From a virus, in IMG/VR virus record IMGVR_UViG_3300034106_006066, positions 1-60,896 of that record: a stretch of 60,896 nt of DNA. One strand, given 5' to 3'. The position numbers were made by a program, and so were the translations under genes. This document shows, one piece after another, positions 34,459-44,000 of the stretch; the first letter of the stretch is position 1; every line of letters begins with the position of its first letter. Under the pieces are notes generated by a model. It ran no database searches, was not told the DNA's origin, and saw only the letters and a program-made list of their open reading frames with translations.

Positions 34459-35097
34459 ATGCCGATTCCAAAACCAAATAAAGATGAATCTAACAAAGAT
34501 TTTATGAGTCGTTGTATGAGTAATCCTACAATGAATAAAGAATATCCAAGTAATGGTCAAAGATATACTATATGCACAAATCAGACCAAAAGTTCGTTAC
34601 TAGAAAAAGCTTGTGATATCTTAGCAGATAGAATTAAAGAAGAAGATGAGGAAGAAGAATTAACAGAAGATAATCTGGTTATTCCAAATGATGATGATTA
34701 TGAAGAATGCGATGAACCATCAGAAGATTATAACTTAGAGAGTTTATCAAAATTCGAATACAAACACCCTGTTACAAACGAGATTTATACTTATGACCGT
34801 AAAGGAGTTTATGAGAAGGATGGAAGAACTTTACTATATGTAGGAAAAGCTGCTAAATATCAAGGAAGAACTGTAAAACTAAACAAGCCCTTTAGAACAC
34901 CAGATGGTCCTAAAAAGTTTAGTGTTTATGTCAAGAACGACAAAGGAAATGTTGTTAAAGTAAATTTTGGTGATCCAAACATGAAAATTAAGAAAAATAT
35001 TCCAGAGAGAAGAAAAAGTTTTAGGGCTCGCCACAACTGTGATAACCCTGGACCAAAGCATAAGGCTCGATACTGGTCGTGCCAGTGGAGTTGGTAA
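34459..35097 (+). CDS. Prohead/scaffold-type structural protein
   Basis: 212 aa from ATG 34459 (AAGGAG 34446-34451); a longer reading through 34432 has no ribosome site. N-terminus PIPKPNKDESNKDFMSRCM is a motif I recognise in phage head and prohead-associated proteins; the middle is acidic; the C-terminus has RRKSFRARHNCDNPGPKHK and YWSCQWSW, a conserved ending in many T4-like and marine phage structural proteins. The block downstream also looks virion-related. Exact role (core, protease substrate) is not certain. Confidence 0.65.
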   Translation: MPIPKPNKDESNKDFMSRCMSNPTMNKEYPSNGQRYTICTNQTKSSLLEKACDILADRIKEEDEEEELTEDNLVIPNDDDYEECDEPSEDYNLESLSKFEYKHPVTNEIYTYDRKGVYEKDGRTLLYVGKAAKYQGRTVKLNKPFRTPDGPKKFSVYVKNDKGNVVKVNFGDPNMKIKKNIPERRKSFRARHNCDNPGPKHKARYWSCQWSW

Positions 35098-35118
35098 TAA
35101 TACAAAAGGAGAACAATA

Positions 35119-35721
35119 ATGACAGACCATAAGACTATTGAAGAACTATTACAAGACGAGACAGAAGCCAACACACAAATAATTACAGAAGAATCAACTG
35201 TGGAATCTGTACAGGAGTCAGTACCAGAAACCTCCGAATCTCAAGAAGTGACCGGCTACTCATCAGAAACTGTTATCGAATTGCTTAAAAAGTCCCTCAA
35301 CATTCACTGGAAACAAACAACAACACTCTCTGCTCAAGCTATTCATTTGGAAAGATGGGGATATAAAAAATTAGCAGATGTACTAAAAGCTGATGCTGAA
35401 GAAGAGCATAAGCATGCTATAATTAATATTAAAAGATTAGAATTTTTTGATATTGATTATCAACCTCTAATTGTAGCCCCTCCAACTTGGACAAGGCACG
35501 ATATGGTAGCATTAATTAAATATAATCTCGACTCAGTAAGAGAAGCTGCTGATACAGAAAGGGCAACTATAACTGCTGCTAGAAATGTTGGAGATGAATT
35601 AACTGCTAATGCTATGATTCCTTTACTTCAAGGTAGTGAAGACGGTATTGAACTCTATGAAGGCTATCTAAAACTTATTGAACAAATGGGATTAGATAAT
35701 TTCTTAAGTATACAAGTATGA
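35119..35721 (+). CDS. Ferritin-like (bacterioferritin-type) protein with acidic N-terminal extension
   Basis: 200 aa. After a disordered ~50-residue Glu/Ser/Thr-rich extension comes a four-helix core: SLNIHWKQTTTLSAQAIHLERWG, then ADVLKADAEEEHKHAIINI, with E..H metal-type motifs. This pattern is that of bacterioferritin/Dps-like proteins, though the first Glu ligand is replaced (N/H near residue 59), so iron chemistry is uncertain. Phages rarely carry ferritins; its place among virion genes is notable. Confidence 0.72.
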   Translation: MTDHKTIEELLQDETEANTQIITEESTVESVQESVPETSESQEVTGYSSETVIELLKKSLNIHWKQTTTLSAQAIHLERWGYKKLADVLKADAEEEHKHAIINIKRLEFFDIDYQPLIVAPPTWTRHDMVALIKYNLDSVREAADTERATITAARNVGDELTANAMIPLLQGSEDGIELYEGYLKLIEQMGLDNFLSIQV

Positions 35722-36362
35722 GTAATCTAAATTCTCTATTACAATTTTCAAAAATAGAGTCCTTGGGATATGATACTATATATTTAGAAAAACCAGTATC
35801 TAATATTATAGATTTTGATTGGAAAAAAATATTAGATGCTCCATTCTCTAATACTAGTTCTTCCACAATTAATGAATTAAGATTAATATCTTCAGAAACA
35901 CAGAAAAGAACAGAATCAGATATTGAATTAGTCCATTTAATAGATGAAGATTTAGACTATTATTTTATACAATTAATGAGGTCTTATAATTTAGAATATC
36001 CAGAAGAATTAATAAATAATTTTTATAGTATAGTTAGGCCATTAATCTTAAATGTTAAAATGCTATTTAATAGACCAAGACCAGTTCAATTAGCTAAATT
36101 TTATAATATCAATATAGACATTATACAAACTGATACTCACCATACAGCATCTTATCCATCCGGACACACGGTGTATAGTAGTTTGGTATCTAATATTATT
36201 AAGGATAAATATCCAAAAATAAATCGTCAAAAATTAGACAATATAGTAAATTTAACAGCTAAGGCTAGAGTTTTACAAGGAGTTCATTTTCCATCAGATA
36301 ATAAAGCATCTATTAAATTTAGTAATTATGTTTATAATAAACTGAAAGATAAAATATTATGA
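35718..36362 (+). CDS. PAP2-family phosphatase
   Basis: 214 aa. Motifs in order: KMLFNRPRP (KxxxxxxRP-like), SYPSGHT (PSGH), and ARVLQGVHFPSD (SRxxxxxHxxxD-like, with A for S). It lacks clear membrane spans, so it is the soluble type, like non-specific acid phosphatases and haloperoxidases. In phages it may act on lipid-linked sugars or nucleotides. Starts 4 nt inside the ferritin-like gene. Confidence 0.78.
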   Translation: MSNLNSLLQFSKIESLGYDTIYLEKPVSNIIDFDWKKILDAPFSNTSSSTINELRLISSETQKRTESDIELVHLIDEDLDYYFIQLMRSYNLEYPEELINNFYSIVRPLILNVKMLFNRPRPVQLAKFYNINIDIIQTDTHHTASYPSGHTVYSSLVSNIIKDKYPKINRQKLDNIVNLTAKARVLQGVHFPSDNKASIKFSNYVYNKLKDKIL

Positions 36363-36829
36363 AATACGATAAAATTTTAAATGATCTACAAAAAAGTCTT
36401 AGTGAAGATTTTAAAAATGTAGAAAAAATGGAAGTTGAAAGTCCCGATATTGAATTGATGGAATATAAAAAAGATTTTTATGATATGAGTGTTGGGTCAT
36501 TACGTTCCATAATGGAAAATGTAAACAGAATACTAAATAGTCTTGATAATCCAAACGTAAGCGAAAACTTGACAGAAAGCTGGCTACAGGGTAAAATCGC
36601 CATAACCGAGGACTATGTACGAACTATTCATGATTTTGTCATGTATGTCTCGGAGGATGACGATACTTCCGAGGGAGGATCAAGACCTGGATTATGGGAA
36701 AATATTCGCAAAAAAAAGGAAAGAGAAGGTAAAAATTATAGACCAGCTAAACCAGGAGATAAGGACAGGCCAGACAGTGACCAATGGAAAAAACTAACAA
36801 AAACAAAAGATCAAAAAAAGAAAAACTAA
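36359..36829 (+). CDS. Virion-type small helical protein
   Basis: 156 aa. Residues ~38-95 (SVGSLRSIMENVNRILNSL then SWLQGKIAITEDYVRTIHDF) match a recurring helical domain of phage structural neighbourhoods. The C-terminus is basic with GLWENIRKKKEREGKNYRPAKPGDKDRPD in parts, a motif also common in marine T4-like phages. Overlaps the phosphatase by 4 nt. Function not known in detail. Confidence 0.65.
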   Translation: MKYDKILNDLQKSLSEDFKNVEKMEVESPDIELMEYKKDFYDMSVGSLRSIMENVNRILNSLDNPNVSENLTESWLQGKIAITEDYVRTIHDFVMYVSEDDDTSEGGSRPGLWENIRKKKEREGKNYRPAKPGDKDRPDSDQWKKLTKTKDQKKKN

Positions 36830-36879
36830 GACAACGTAAGTCTGTAGTTAAGAAGATTAGGACAAAACAAGGAAAAAAT

Positions 36880-37479
36880 ATGGACAACAGAGAATATTTG
36901 TCGATGGGTGATTATATATCTTTGGCTAAAAAAACAGTAAATAAATTTGCTCCAAAGTTTTATAATGGATTAAATAAAGAGATACTCAGTAGCGAAGATG
37001 CTATTAGTGATATAGCTAGTGCTATAATGTATGCTGATTGGAGATTTGACCCTAATAGAGAAGGGTCGTCTGGAATGAAGAAAACACTATATTCTTATAG
37101 AAATCAATGTGCTATTTGGGCTATACAAACATATATTACTAATAAATATAAAAAGAAACCAAAAGAAGGAATGAGTCTAGATTACAATGATGCATCAGAT
37201 CAAAATGCATCAGCTTATCATGAATCTATTACAGATAAAAAACAAAGGAATCCTTTAGATATTCTTATACAAAAAGAAGAAGAAGATAATCTTGGACTAG
37301 ATTTAGATACCATATTAAATTCTGATATGATTAATGATAAACAAAAACAACAGTTACAAATGTATTATATGGAAGATATGACTTTATCTGAAATTGGAAA
37401 AGAGTTTGGAGTATCTAGAGAAGCGGTTAGACAAAGTCTTAAAAGAGCTATAGATAATATTAGAACTTATGCAAGCTAA
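36880..37479 (+). CDS. Late sigma factor, T4 gp55-like
   Basis: 199 aa from ATG 36880, where AAGGA sits 7 nt upstream; a longer basic extension starting at 36784 would overlap the previous gene and lacks a ribosome site. Region 2-like ASAIMYADWRFDPNREGSSG and KTLYSYRNQCAIWAIQTYI match gp55-type proteins, and region 4 is a helix-turn-helix LSEIGKEFGVSREAVRQSLKRAI near the C-terminus. T4 gp55 is ~185 aa and directs late transcription with a sliding clamp. Late genes here would then use short promoters that I could not identify. Confidence 0.8.
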   Translation: MDNREYLSMGDYISLAKKTVNKFAPKFYNGLNKEILSSEDAISDIASAIMYADWRFDPNREGSSGMKKTLYSYRNQCAIWAIQTYITNKYKKKPKEGMSLDYNDASDQNASAYHESITDKKQRNPLDILIQKEEEDNLGLDLDTILNSDMINDKQKQQLQMYYMEDMTLSEIGKEFGVSREAVRQSLKRAIDNIRTYAS

Positions 37480-37816
37480 GATAATACTATATATACTTAT
37501 TGCTAATAAAGAAACTATGTCATATGATATCATATCAGAACATCCTGATAGGTATGAAGAGTGCTCAGTAGATATAGTATCAGAGTCTGATTTAGATTTT
37601 CAAGTAGTTTCTTTATATAGCAAATACTTAGATTTAGATAGTAGCTATATAAGATTTATTAATTTAAGACCATTCATAGAGTCCAAAATTCTAAAAATCC
37701 CGTATTACTGCTTAATTCCATATAATAGTTATGAATTTAAAAATTCCTACAAAATACCAGTCCAAAAATATGTTCAATCTGTTCCAAATTTACGACAAAT
37801 TCTTAATATCATTTAA
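37469..37816 (+). CDS. Hypothetical protein
   Basis: 115 aa, starting 11 nt inside the sigma gene. Alternating strands and helices, a PYYCLIPYNSYEF segment and no membrane span. No family recognised. An alternative start at 37517 would shorten it to 99 aa. It overlaps the next gene by ~47 nt. Confidence 0.5.
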   Translation: MQAKIILYILIANKETMSYDIISEHPDRYEECSVDIVSESDLDFQVVSLYSKYLDLDSSYIRFINLRPFIESKILKIPYYCLIPYNSYEFKNSYKIPVQKYVQSVPNLRQILNII

Positions 37817-38213
37817 ATCCTTTTTTAGTAAAAAAGAACAAAATAATCTTAATAAAGAAATGTATTTAGCTTCTTTGTCTTTAGCTATTGTTGACCATGA
37901 TAAAGATTTGTTAGATATAAGATGTTTGCTACCAGATGTTAAAAATAAAAGTATAGAAGAAATTATGGTTATAGCCGAAAGATATGCTGAAATGCTAACA
38001 TATGTCAATACTGAAAAATTTAATAAATATATTGATCAAATTCTACAAGAAAGCAAAACTAAAAATAGTGATGATTTTAAACAGACTATGCTTATAGATA
38101 ATATTTTTCATTTTTGGGATATATACTATAACTTAGAAAATAAGAGACAATATCAAAAATATAAAAAAGACCAACCACTAATAAAGCCATCCCAGGCGTT
38201 TTTAGTAAAATAA
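37770..38213 (+). CDS. Hypothetical helical protein
   Basis: 147 aa from ATG 37770; a longer reading starts at 37731 and a shorter one at 37860. All helices, with a basic SFFSKKEQN near the N-terminus and an ASLSLAIVDHDKDLLDIRCL segment. No recognised family. The overlap with the previous gene is unusually large for this genome. Confidence 0.55.
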   Translation: MFNLFQIYDKFLISFKSFFSKKEQNNLNKEMYLASLSLAIVDHDKDLLDIRCLLPDVKNKSIEEIMVIAERYAEMLTYVNTEKFNKYIDQILQESKTKNSDDFKQTMLIDNIFHFWDIYYNLENKRQYQKYKKDQPLIKPSQAFLVK

Positions 38214-38290
38214 TAAATATTTACTTTTGTATATACATAAGTTATAATATTAAGTAAATAAATTTTTTATCTTCTTCGAGTTACAGCCAT

Positions 38291-38737
38291 ATGTCAAAAT
38301 CATCTTTAGAAAAAGTCATTATATGGCAAAAGTGGAAGGATCCATTTGGAGAAAAAGATGACGACATAGATGTTGATGATGAATATTCTAATTTTTATAC
38401 AGAAGAAGGTGATGATCTAGATGAAGAAATACATAAAAGTAAATTACAAAATAAACATATTAAGGTAATTGCTACTCCAATGGGTATTGTTCCTATTAAT
38501 GAAAATACTGCTAGTGGTAAAATTTTTAATTTTTGGATAGGACACACAAACTTTAATATTACAAAATATATAGCAGATATTATTGAAAAAACAGACGGAG
38601 TAGAAACACTAGATATTTTTACAAGATATCGTTTTAGAATAGCTATAGGTAAAGCTTTTACAGACTCTAGCGTTATGAAAGATATTCAAGAGTCAATTTA
38701 TTCATTTATGGATACTTATGATGATCAAAAAAGCTAA
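38291..38737 (+). CDS. Hypothetical acidic protein next to ClpP-like protease
   Basis: 148 aa. The N-terminal third is acidic (EKDDDIDVDDEYSNF); the rest contains PMGIVPINENTASGKIFNFWIGHTNF, a pattern I recognise only as conserved in phage genomes near the protease gene. It overlaps the protease by 20 nt. Possibly a prohead-core or protease-linked protein, by position. Confidence 0.55.
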   Translation: MSKSSLEKVIIWQKWKDPFGEKDDDIDVDDEYSNFYTEEGDDLDEEIHKSKLQNKHIKVIATPMGIVPINENTASGKIFNFWIGHTNFNITKYIADIIEKTDGVETLDIFTRYRFRIAIGKAFTDSSVMKDIQESIYSFMDTYDDQKS

Positions 38738-39401
38738 AGAATCAATAGAGCAAGATTTTACAAATCTTCATGATTATTATATAGATATTCCAAATAGAGA
38801 AATATATCTACACTCATATCTCCACGACGGAGAAGAAGCCGGAGTAGATTATAGATCTGCTATAATTTTTGAAAAAAATCTTAGATATCTTAATACACTA
38901 TCATTAGATCCTATATTAGTACATATGCATTTACCTGGTGGAGATTGGCAAGATTGTTTAGGTATTTATGACAATATAAAAATTAGTAAAAGCAAAGTTA
39001 TTATTGTTGCGTATGCCAAAGTAGAATCAAGCAGCACAGTACTATTACAAGCGGCCGACCTGAGAATATTAAGTGCTAATACTAATTTTTTAATGCATTA
39101 TGGATCCATCAGTGTGGATAATGAACATAAAGCGGCATTAAGCATGGTTCAATGGAGCGAAAAAGAAAGCGAAAAGATGATTGATATATTCACTGAAAAG
39201 TGTATGAATAGTAAGATATGTCAAGAAAAAAAATGGAAAAGAATGATGGTTAAAAAACATATTGTTACACAGTTGGCAACAAAAAGAGATTGGATATTAA
39301 CATCAGACGAAGCTGTTAATTATGGTTTTGCTGATGGTGTTTTGGGTACTAAAAAATTTCCTAATATAGACTACATTAAAAACTATGCAAAAAAATTATG
39401 A
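38718..39401 (+). CDS. ClpP-type serine protease
   Basis: 227 aa. ClpP/crotonase fold: LVHMHLPGGDWQDC (oxyanion loop), VESSSTVLLQAADLRI with the nucleophile expected at S106, FLMHYGS with catalytic H127, and LTSDEAVNYGFADGVL near the C-terminus. Phages in this size class often use a ClpP-like enzyme for prohead maturation, which would fit the surrounding genes. The catalytic Asp is not certain from the sequence alone. Follows an acidic gene and overlaps the DeoC-like gene by 4 nt. Confidence 0.8.
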   Translation: MMIKKAKESIEQDFTNLHDYYIDIPNREIYLHSYLHDGEEAGVDYRSAIIFEKNLRYLNTLSLDPILVHMHLPGGDWQDCLGIYDNIKISKSKVIIVAYAKVESSSTVLLQAADLRILSANTNFLMHYGSISVDNEHKAALSMVQWSEKESEKMIDIFTEKCMNSKICQEKKWKRMMVKKHIVTQLATKRDWILTSDEAVNYGFADGVLGTKKFPNIDYIKNYAKKL

Positions 39402-40069
39402 AAATTATAGAATATGCTAGCTATGATTACTCTATCAACGAAACAGAAACTCTAACTAATCTTACCAAATCAATCGAGCTTGGGGCAAATAGCATATCGG
39501 TATTACCATATAGTTTAAATACTATTAAAAATCTAGAAGAAAAAATAAAAGAAAAAAATATAGCAGTATCTTGTGTTATAGATTTTCCTTATGGATTAAG
39601 TGATCCAAAAAGTAGAATATTTGCTGCTTCTCAAATAGTAAAACAAAAAAACAGTATTCAATATTTGGATATTATGCTGCCAACCAAAATTATTAGTAAT
39701 AGGAAGTATGATAAATTTAGAGAAGAAATAAAGAATCTTGTTGAGCTTTGTAATGAAAATTATATAGAAATTAGATACATATTAGAATATAGGGTATTTA
39801 GTCACGAAGTATTAGCCAAAGTTTGTCAAATATTAAAAGAGTCTGGACTAAAAACTATACTACCATCTAGTGGCATGATGATAGATAATATTGACGATAA
39901 TCTAATAGCATGTAATTTTTTAACAACAAAAAGTAATATTAATACCATATGCACAGCCAATATATATACTGAAAAACAGGTCAAATCAGTGAAGAGAAAT
40001 TCAGAATTATATGGAATTAGATTATTTTATTTACCATCATTGGAACTATTTAATAAAATTTCTATATAA
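39398..40069 (+). CDS. DeoC-like aldolase fold protein
   Basis: 223 aa. IELGANSISVLPYSL, then VSCVIDFPYGLSDPKSR and LKTILPSSGMM follow the deoxyribose-phosphate aldolase pattern (VCV.P, VIGFP.G, K-T-S-T-G). The Schiff-base Lys in KTSTG is replaced by Leu-Pro (LPSSG), so standard aldolase activity is doubtful. Possibly a phage-adapted or regulatory version. Overlaps the protease gene by 4 nt. Confidence 0.65.
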   Translation: MKIIEYASYDYSINETETLTNLTKSIELGANSISVLPYSLNTIKNLEEKIKEKNIAVSCVIDFPYGLSDPKSRIFAASQIVKQKNSIQYLDIMLPTKIISNRKYDKFREEIKNLVELCNENYIEIRYILEYRVFSHEVLAKVCQILKESGLKTILPSSGMMIDNIDDNLIACNFLTTKSNINTICTANIYTEKQVKSVKRNSELYGIRLFYLPSLELFNKISI

Positions 40070-40121
40070 ATCAATTTTTGGGGTAATATTTATATAGTCC
40101 CCTCATAATATGGAGAAAAAA

Positions 40122-40649
40122 ATGGCAACTACAAAATCTATTAGTGCTAATAGTGTAAAAAATCGTGGAGGAGTAGGAGTAAATTTAGGCTCAACCTCAA
40201 CAGTGTTAAATAATTCAGGCTTAGGACTTAAAAGTGCTGCAACAGGCTCAATAGTTATAGATGGTACAGATACTGATACTGCTTTAAGTGGTGGAGTATT
40301 TGCTTATAATAATCAAAAACCAGTTGCTAAAAGAGTTACTACTTCTTTAGCCACAGTTGTTAAAACTACTTTAGTTAGTGGAGCTAGTGTTCCATCATTA
40401 AATAGATCAGTACATAAAATTGAAAGTGTTGTAACCAGAAGAACAAGTACAGCTTTTAGAGCCGGTCAATTTAATATTTATACTGGTTCATTCTCTGTTG
40501 CTCCAACAGTTGCTACCGATACTTTCCACAAGAGTGTTGTTGGTACAACATATGTTGATAGTGTTGCTAATGTTAGCAGAGATAATCCAGGAAAGGCCGT
40601 ATATCGTAGTGGTTCTAAAGTTCCAACAACTAATAGTTACGGTAACTGA
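40122..40649 (+). CDS. Small structural protein, probably abundant
   Basis: 175 aa from ATG 40122, chosen because GGAG at 40112-40115 is well placed; the in-frame ATG at 40110 overlaps this site. The product is Ser/Thr/Ala/Val/Gly-rich with few charges, predicted beta, resembling small capsid-decoration or tail-tube-like proteins. Own leader and an unusually strong terminator downstream point to high expression. No family match. Confidence 0.65.
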   Translation: MATTKSISANSVKNRGGVGVNLGSTSTVLNNSGLGLKSAATGSIVIDGTDTDTALSGGVFAYNNQKPVAKRVTTSLATVVKTTLVSGASVPSLNRSVHKIESVVTRRTSTAFRAGQFNIYTGSFSVAPTVATDTFHKSVVGTTYVDSVANVSRDNPGKAVYRSGSKVPTTNSYGN

Positions 40650-40677
40650 ATTTTACATCCATACTAAATTAGTGTAT

Positions 40678-40710
40678 AATAAGCTAGCGGAAACGCTAGC
40701 TTATTTTTTT
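40678..40710 (+). terminator. Strong rho-independent terminator
   Basis: AATAAGCTAGCG (40678-40689) pairs perfectly with CGCTAGCTTATT (40694-40705) around a GAAA tetraloop, followed by a T-run to 40710. Twelve-bp stem, the clearest terminator in the window, right after the small structural gene. Confidence 0.93.
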
Positions 40711-40742
40711 ATCTTTACTTACTATATAGGATATATTCTTAT

Positions 40743-41060
40743 ATGAATGATACTATTATTCATTTTTGGGAAAGTATTGCTACAACAAGCATAGGAATTA
40801 TCATTACTATGATGGGTTTTTGGGTAGCTATTGGCCGAAATATAGCTACAAAAAGCGAAGTCATAGAAATGATAGAAACTAAAAGTCCGTATGTTCATGA
40901 TAGACAATTTATTATGGAAAGATTAAATGTCAATAAGGAAACTCAAGCTCAATTTTCATTAGCTTTACAACGAAATACCGAAGTTATGAACGAATTAAAA
41001 ATTCAATTAGCAACTCTAGGAAAAACACTTGAAGCTCTTGAGGATAGAATAGAAAAATAA
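40743..41060 (+). CDS. Single-span membrane protein with coiled-coil tail
   Basis: 105 aa. Residues ~12-32 (IATTSIGIIITMMGFWVAIG) form a membrane span, and residues ~60-105 are a heptad-type helix (NELKIQLATLGKTLEAL). Size and layout fit a spanin/holin-like or virion-membrane linker protein, but no lysis partner is recognised nearby. It lies between the terminator and the first giant adhesin. Confidence 0.6.
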   Translation: MNDTIIHFWESIATTSIGIIITMMGFWVAIGRNIATKSEVIEMIETKSPYVHDRQFIMERLNVNKETQAQFSLALQRNTEVMNELKIQLATLGKTLEALEDRIEK

Positions 41061-41084
41061 AATAATAATTTTTTAAGGATCACC

Positions 41085-44000
41085 ATGCCAGACTGCGATA
41101 TTTTATTAAAAATGAATATGGATGGTATTGATGGTTCTTCTTCTTTTATAGATGAATCTTCATATAATAGATCTTTATCTATTATAGGATCATCTCCGAT
41201 AATAAAAACAAATAATAAAAAATTTGGATCAGGAAGTGCATATTTTCCTAACTCCAACCTCTCATCTGCTATAAGAATAAATGATTTAGGAATTATAGCT
41301 AATATTAATGAAGATTTTACTATAGAATTCTGGGTCTATTTTGACTATCCGTATAGTGGTGCGATTCTAGGAAATTGGGCATTTAGTACGGGGTCGAATC
41401 AAGATTGGATGATTAATCTATCGGATGCTTCTGGTTATAATTATATTGATATAGTTTTGGGAACTCAGGCACTTATGACAAATAATACTATAATCAATAT
41501 AAATCAATGGTATCATATTGCATTTGTTCGTAAAAATAATATTTCTAAATTATACGTTAATGGATCATCTGAATTAAATAATAATTCTTTAAATAATCAA
41601 TCATATATTTTAGGTAAAATTAATACTCCTACAGATATAGGATTTGTTAATCCTAATTATTTTAAAGGATATATAGATGAAATAAAAATTATTAAAGGAT
41701 TAGCTTTATATGAATCAGATTTTCAAGTTCCCACAGAAAGAGTACCAGATTGTCAAGCATTAACAATAACTAATACTCCTACTCCAACCAGCACATTAAC
41801 TCCAACGGTAACCACAACTAGTACAGCTACTCCCGCTAGCACAACTACTCCAACTAGCACAGCTACTCCAACTAACAGTGTTACTCCAACAGCAACCTCG
41901 TCAGACATAATCTATGGTTTTCTTTATGGCTGGGGCAGGAATCAATATGGTCAACTTGGAAATGGAACAATTACTAATAAATCTTCTCCAGTTCAGATAG
42001 GAAATGATATTTGGAAACAAGTACATGCTGGAAAAAACTATACAATAGGTATACGATATGATGATACTTTATGGAGCTGGGGTAATAATACAGGCGGTCA
42101 ACTTGGGGATGGAACCACAACCAACAGACTTTTTCCAGTTCAAATAGGAAATGATACTTGGAAAAGCGTATCATCATACAATGATCAGATATTAGCTATT
42201 AAAAACGATAATACTCTTTGGCGATGGGGCCGTTGGACAGATACTAATGCCGTGCCTACTGGATCAACTACTCCAGTTCAAATAGGTAATAATTTTTGGA
42301 AAAAAGTATATGGTAATATGATTATTAAAAACGATGATACTCTTTGGATTTTGAATCTAAAAGATAGTAGTCCTACTCAAAGCAATGACACAGGAGGAAT
42401 GGTATATACGTGGCCTTCTAATGATACTTGGAAAAGCATAGCTTTTGGAAGTTCATATTTAGGAATTAAAAACGATAATACTCTTTGGGCTTGGGGACCT
42501 AATTGGAATGGTCAACTTGGAGATGGATCAACTATTGGTAGGTCTTCACCAGTTCAAATAGGAAATGATACTTGGAAAAGTGTAACTATTGGTTTAGGAT
42601 CATACCCAACAAGTTACGGTATCAAAAGTGATAATACTTTATGGGCTTGGGGTGTTGGTTATTCGTTGGTTCCAGAACAGATAAATAATGATAGTTGGAA
42701 AAGTGTGCATGTAGGATTTGACTATACACTTTTTATTAAAAACGATAATACTCTTTGGGGTTTGGGAAATAATAATCATAATCAATTTGGAGACGGAACA
42801 AATACAAATAGACTATCTATATCTCAAATAGGATCAGATGCTACTTGGCAAACAGTGTCTATAGGATATGAAGAATTTAGTTTTGGAGGTTCAGTATCAG
42901 ATCTAAACTATAATTTAGCTATTAAAACTTCTGCAATAACTCCAACCCCAACTAATACAGTAACTCCAACCAATACAACAACTCCAACTAATACGGTCAC
43001 TACAACTAGTAGTATTACTCCTACGGCCACTCCAACTAATACGACTACTCCAACCAGCACATTAACTCCAACGGTCACCACAACTAGTACGGCTACTCCA
43101 GCTAGCACAACTACTCCAACAAGAACGGCCACTCCAGCTAGTACAACTACTCCAACTAACAGCATTACTTTGACCAGAACACCAAATATAACACCCACCA
43201 ATAGTCAAACTCCAACAAGAACAGCCACCTCAACAGTTACTCCAACCAACACAGTCACTCCAATCACTAGTAAAAATTGCTTATCTTCTATTTTTCCTCA
43301 AAGTTTAGAATTTATAGCTACAAATAATGATATAATTTTTCATTCTCATATATCTGATTGTTATACTAAATGTTTTATAGAATTAGTTTTTAATAATTTA
43401 AATAATAGTCAAATTTTAACTGAAAACTTTATAGTGCCAGATGTTTCTTCTTGTTTAGGTGATTGTTCTGATGATCAAGGATATAAAACTCAAAAAGATT
43501 TTTATACAACATATAGGACTACTAATTTAGTATCTGGACATAAGTATTTATTAACTGCATCTATTAATTGTATGGAATCGATTATTCAAGAGAAAATTTT
43601 AGATTTTAATGATAGAGATATATATGATTGCTGTGAGTTACCAACTCCAGAACCTTCTACTACTAGTACAGCTACACCTACTATTAGTCCAACAAAAAGC
43701 GTTACTCCAACGCCCACAAAAACACCAGTCAATAGCGTTACTCCAACTAGCACCAGCACAACAACGCCCACAAAAACACCAGTCAATAGCGTTACTCCAA
43801 CTAGCACCAGCACAACAACGCCCACAAAAACACCAGTCAATAGCGTTACTCCAACCAGCACAACTACTCCAACAAGAACGGCTACTCCAACAGCTACTCC
43901 TATGCAAACATCCGCATGTTTATTAAATAATGGAGATTTTGAACAAGGGGCTCCTGGAAATGAGGGTGGAGGAGGAACAATTACTTCTTGGACTCAAAAT

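Noticed and set aside
36784-36879. Basic 32-residue N-terminal extension of the sigma factor.
   Set aside because: No ribosome site at 36784 and a good one before 36880; the shorter form matches the usual gp55 length.
40084-40098. TATAAATA-like T4 late promoter near the small structural gene (and near 51330).
   Set aside because: The match reads on the minus strand in a very AT-rich sequence, pointing away from the gene; not distinguishable from chance.
42908-43201. Minus-strand open frames of repeated Val-Gly-Val-Leu type over the TPT linkers (also at 43586, 45275, 46456, 48855, 53426, 55682, 56918, 60643).
   Set aside because: They are the reverse complement of Thr-Pro repeats, have no ribosome sites and follow every linker; they are shadows.
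43700-43870. Regular repeats that might look like a CRISPR array.
   Set aside because: The repeats are in frame inside long coding regions, have no unique spacers of constant length and encode TPT linkers.
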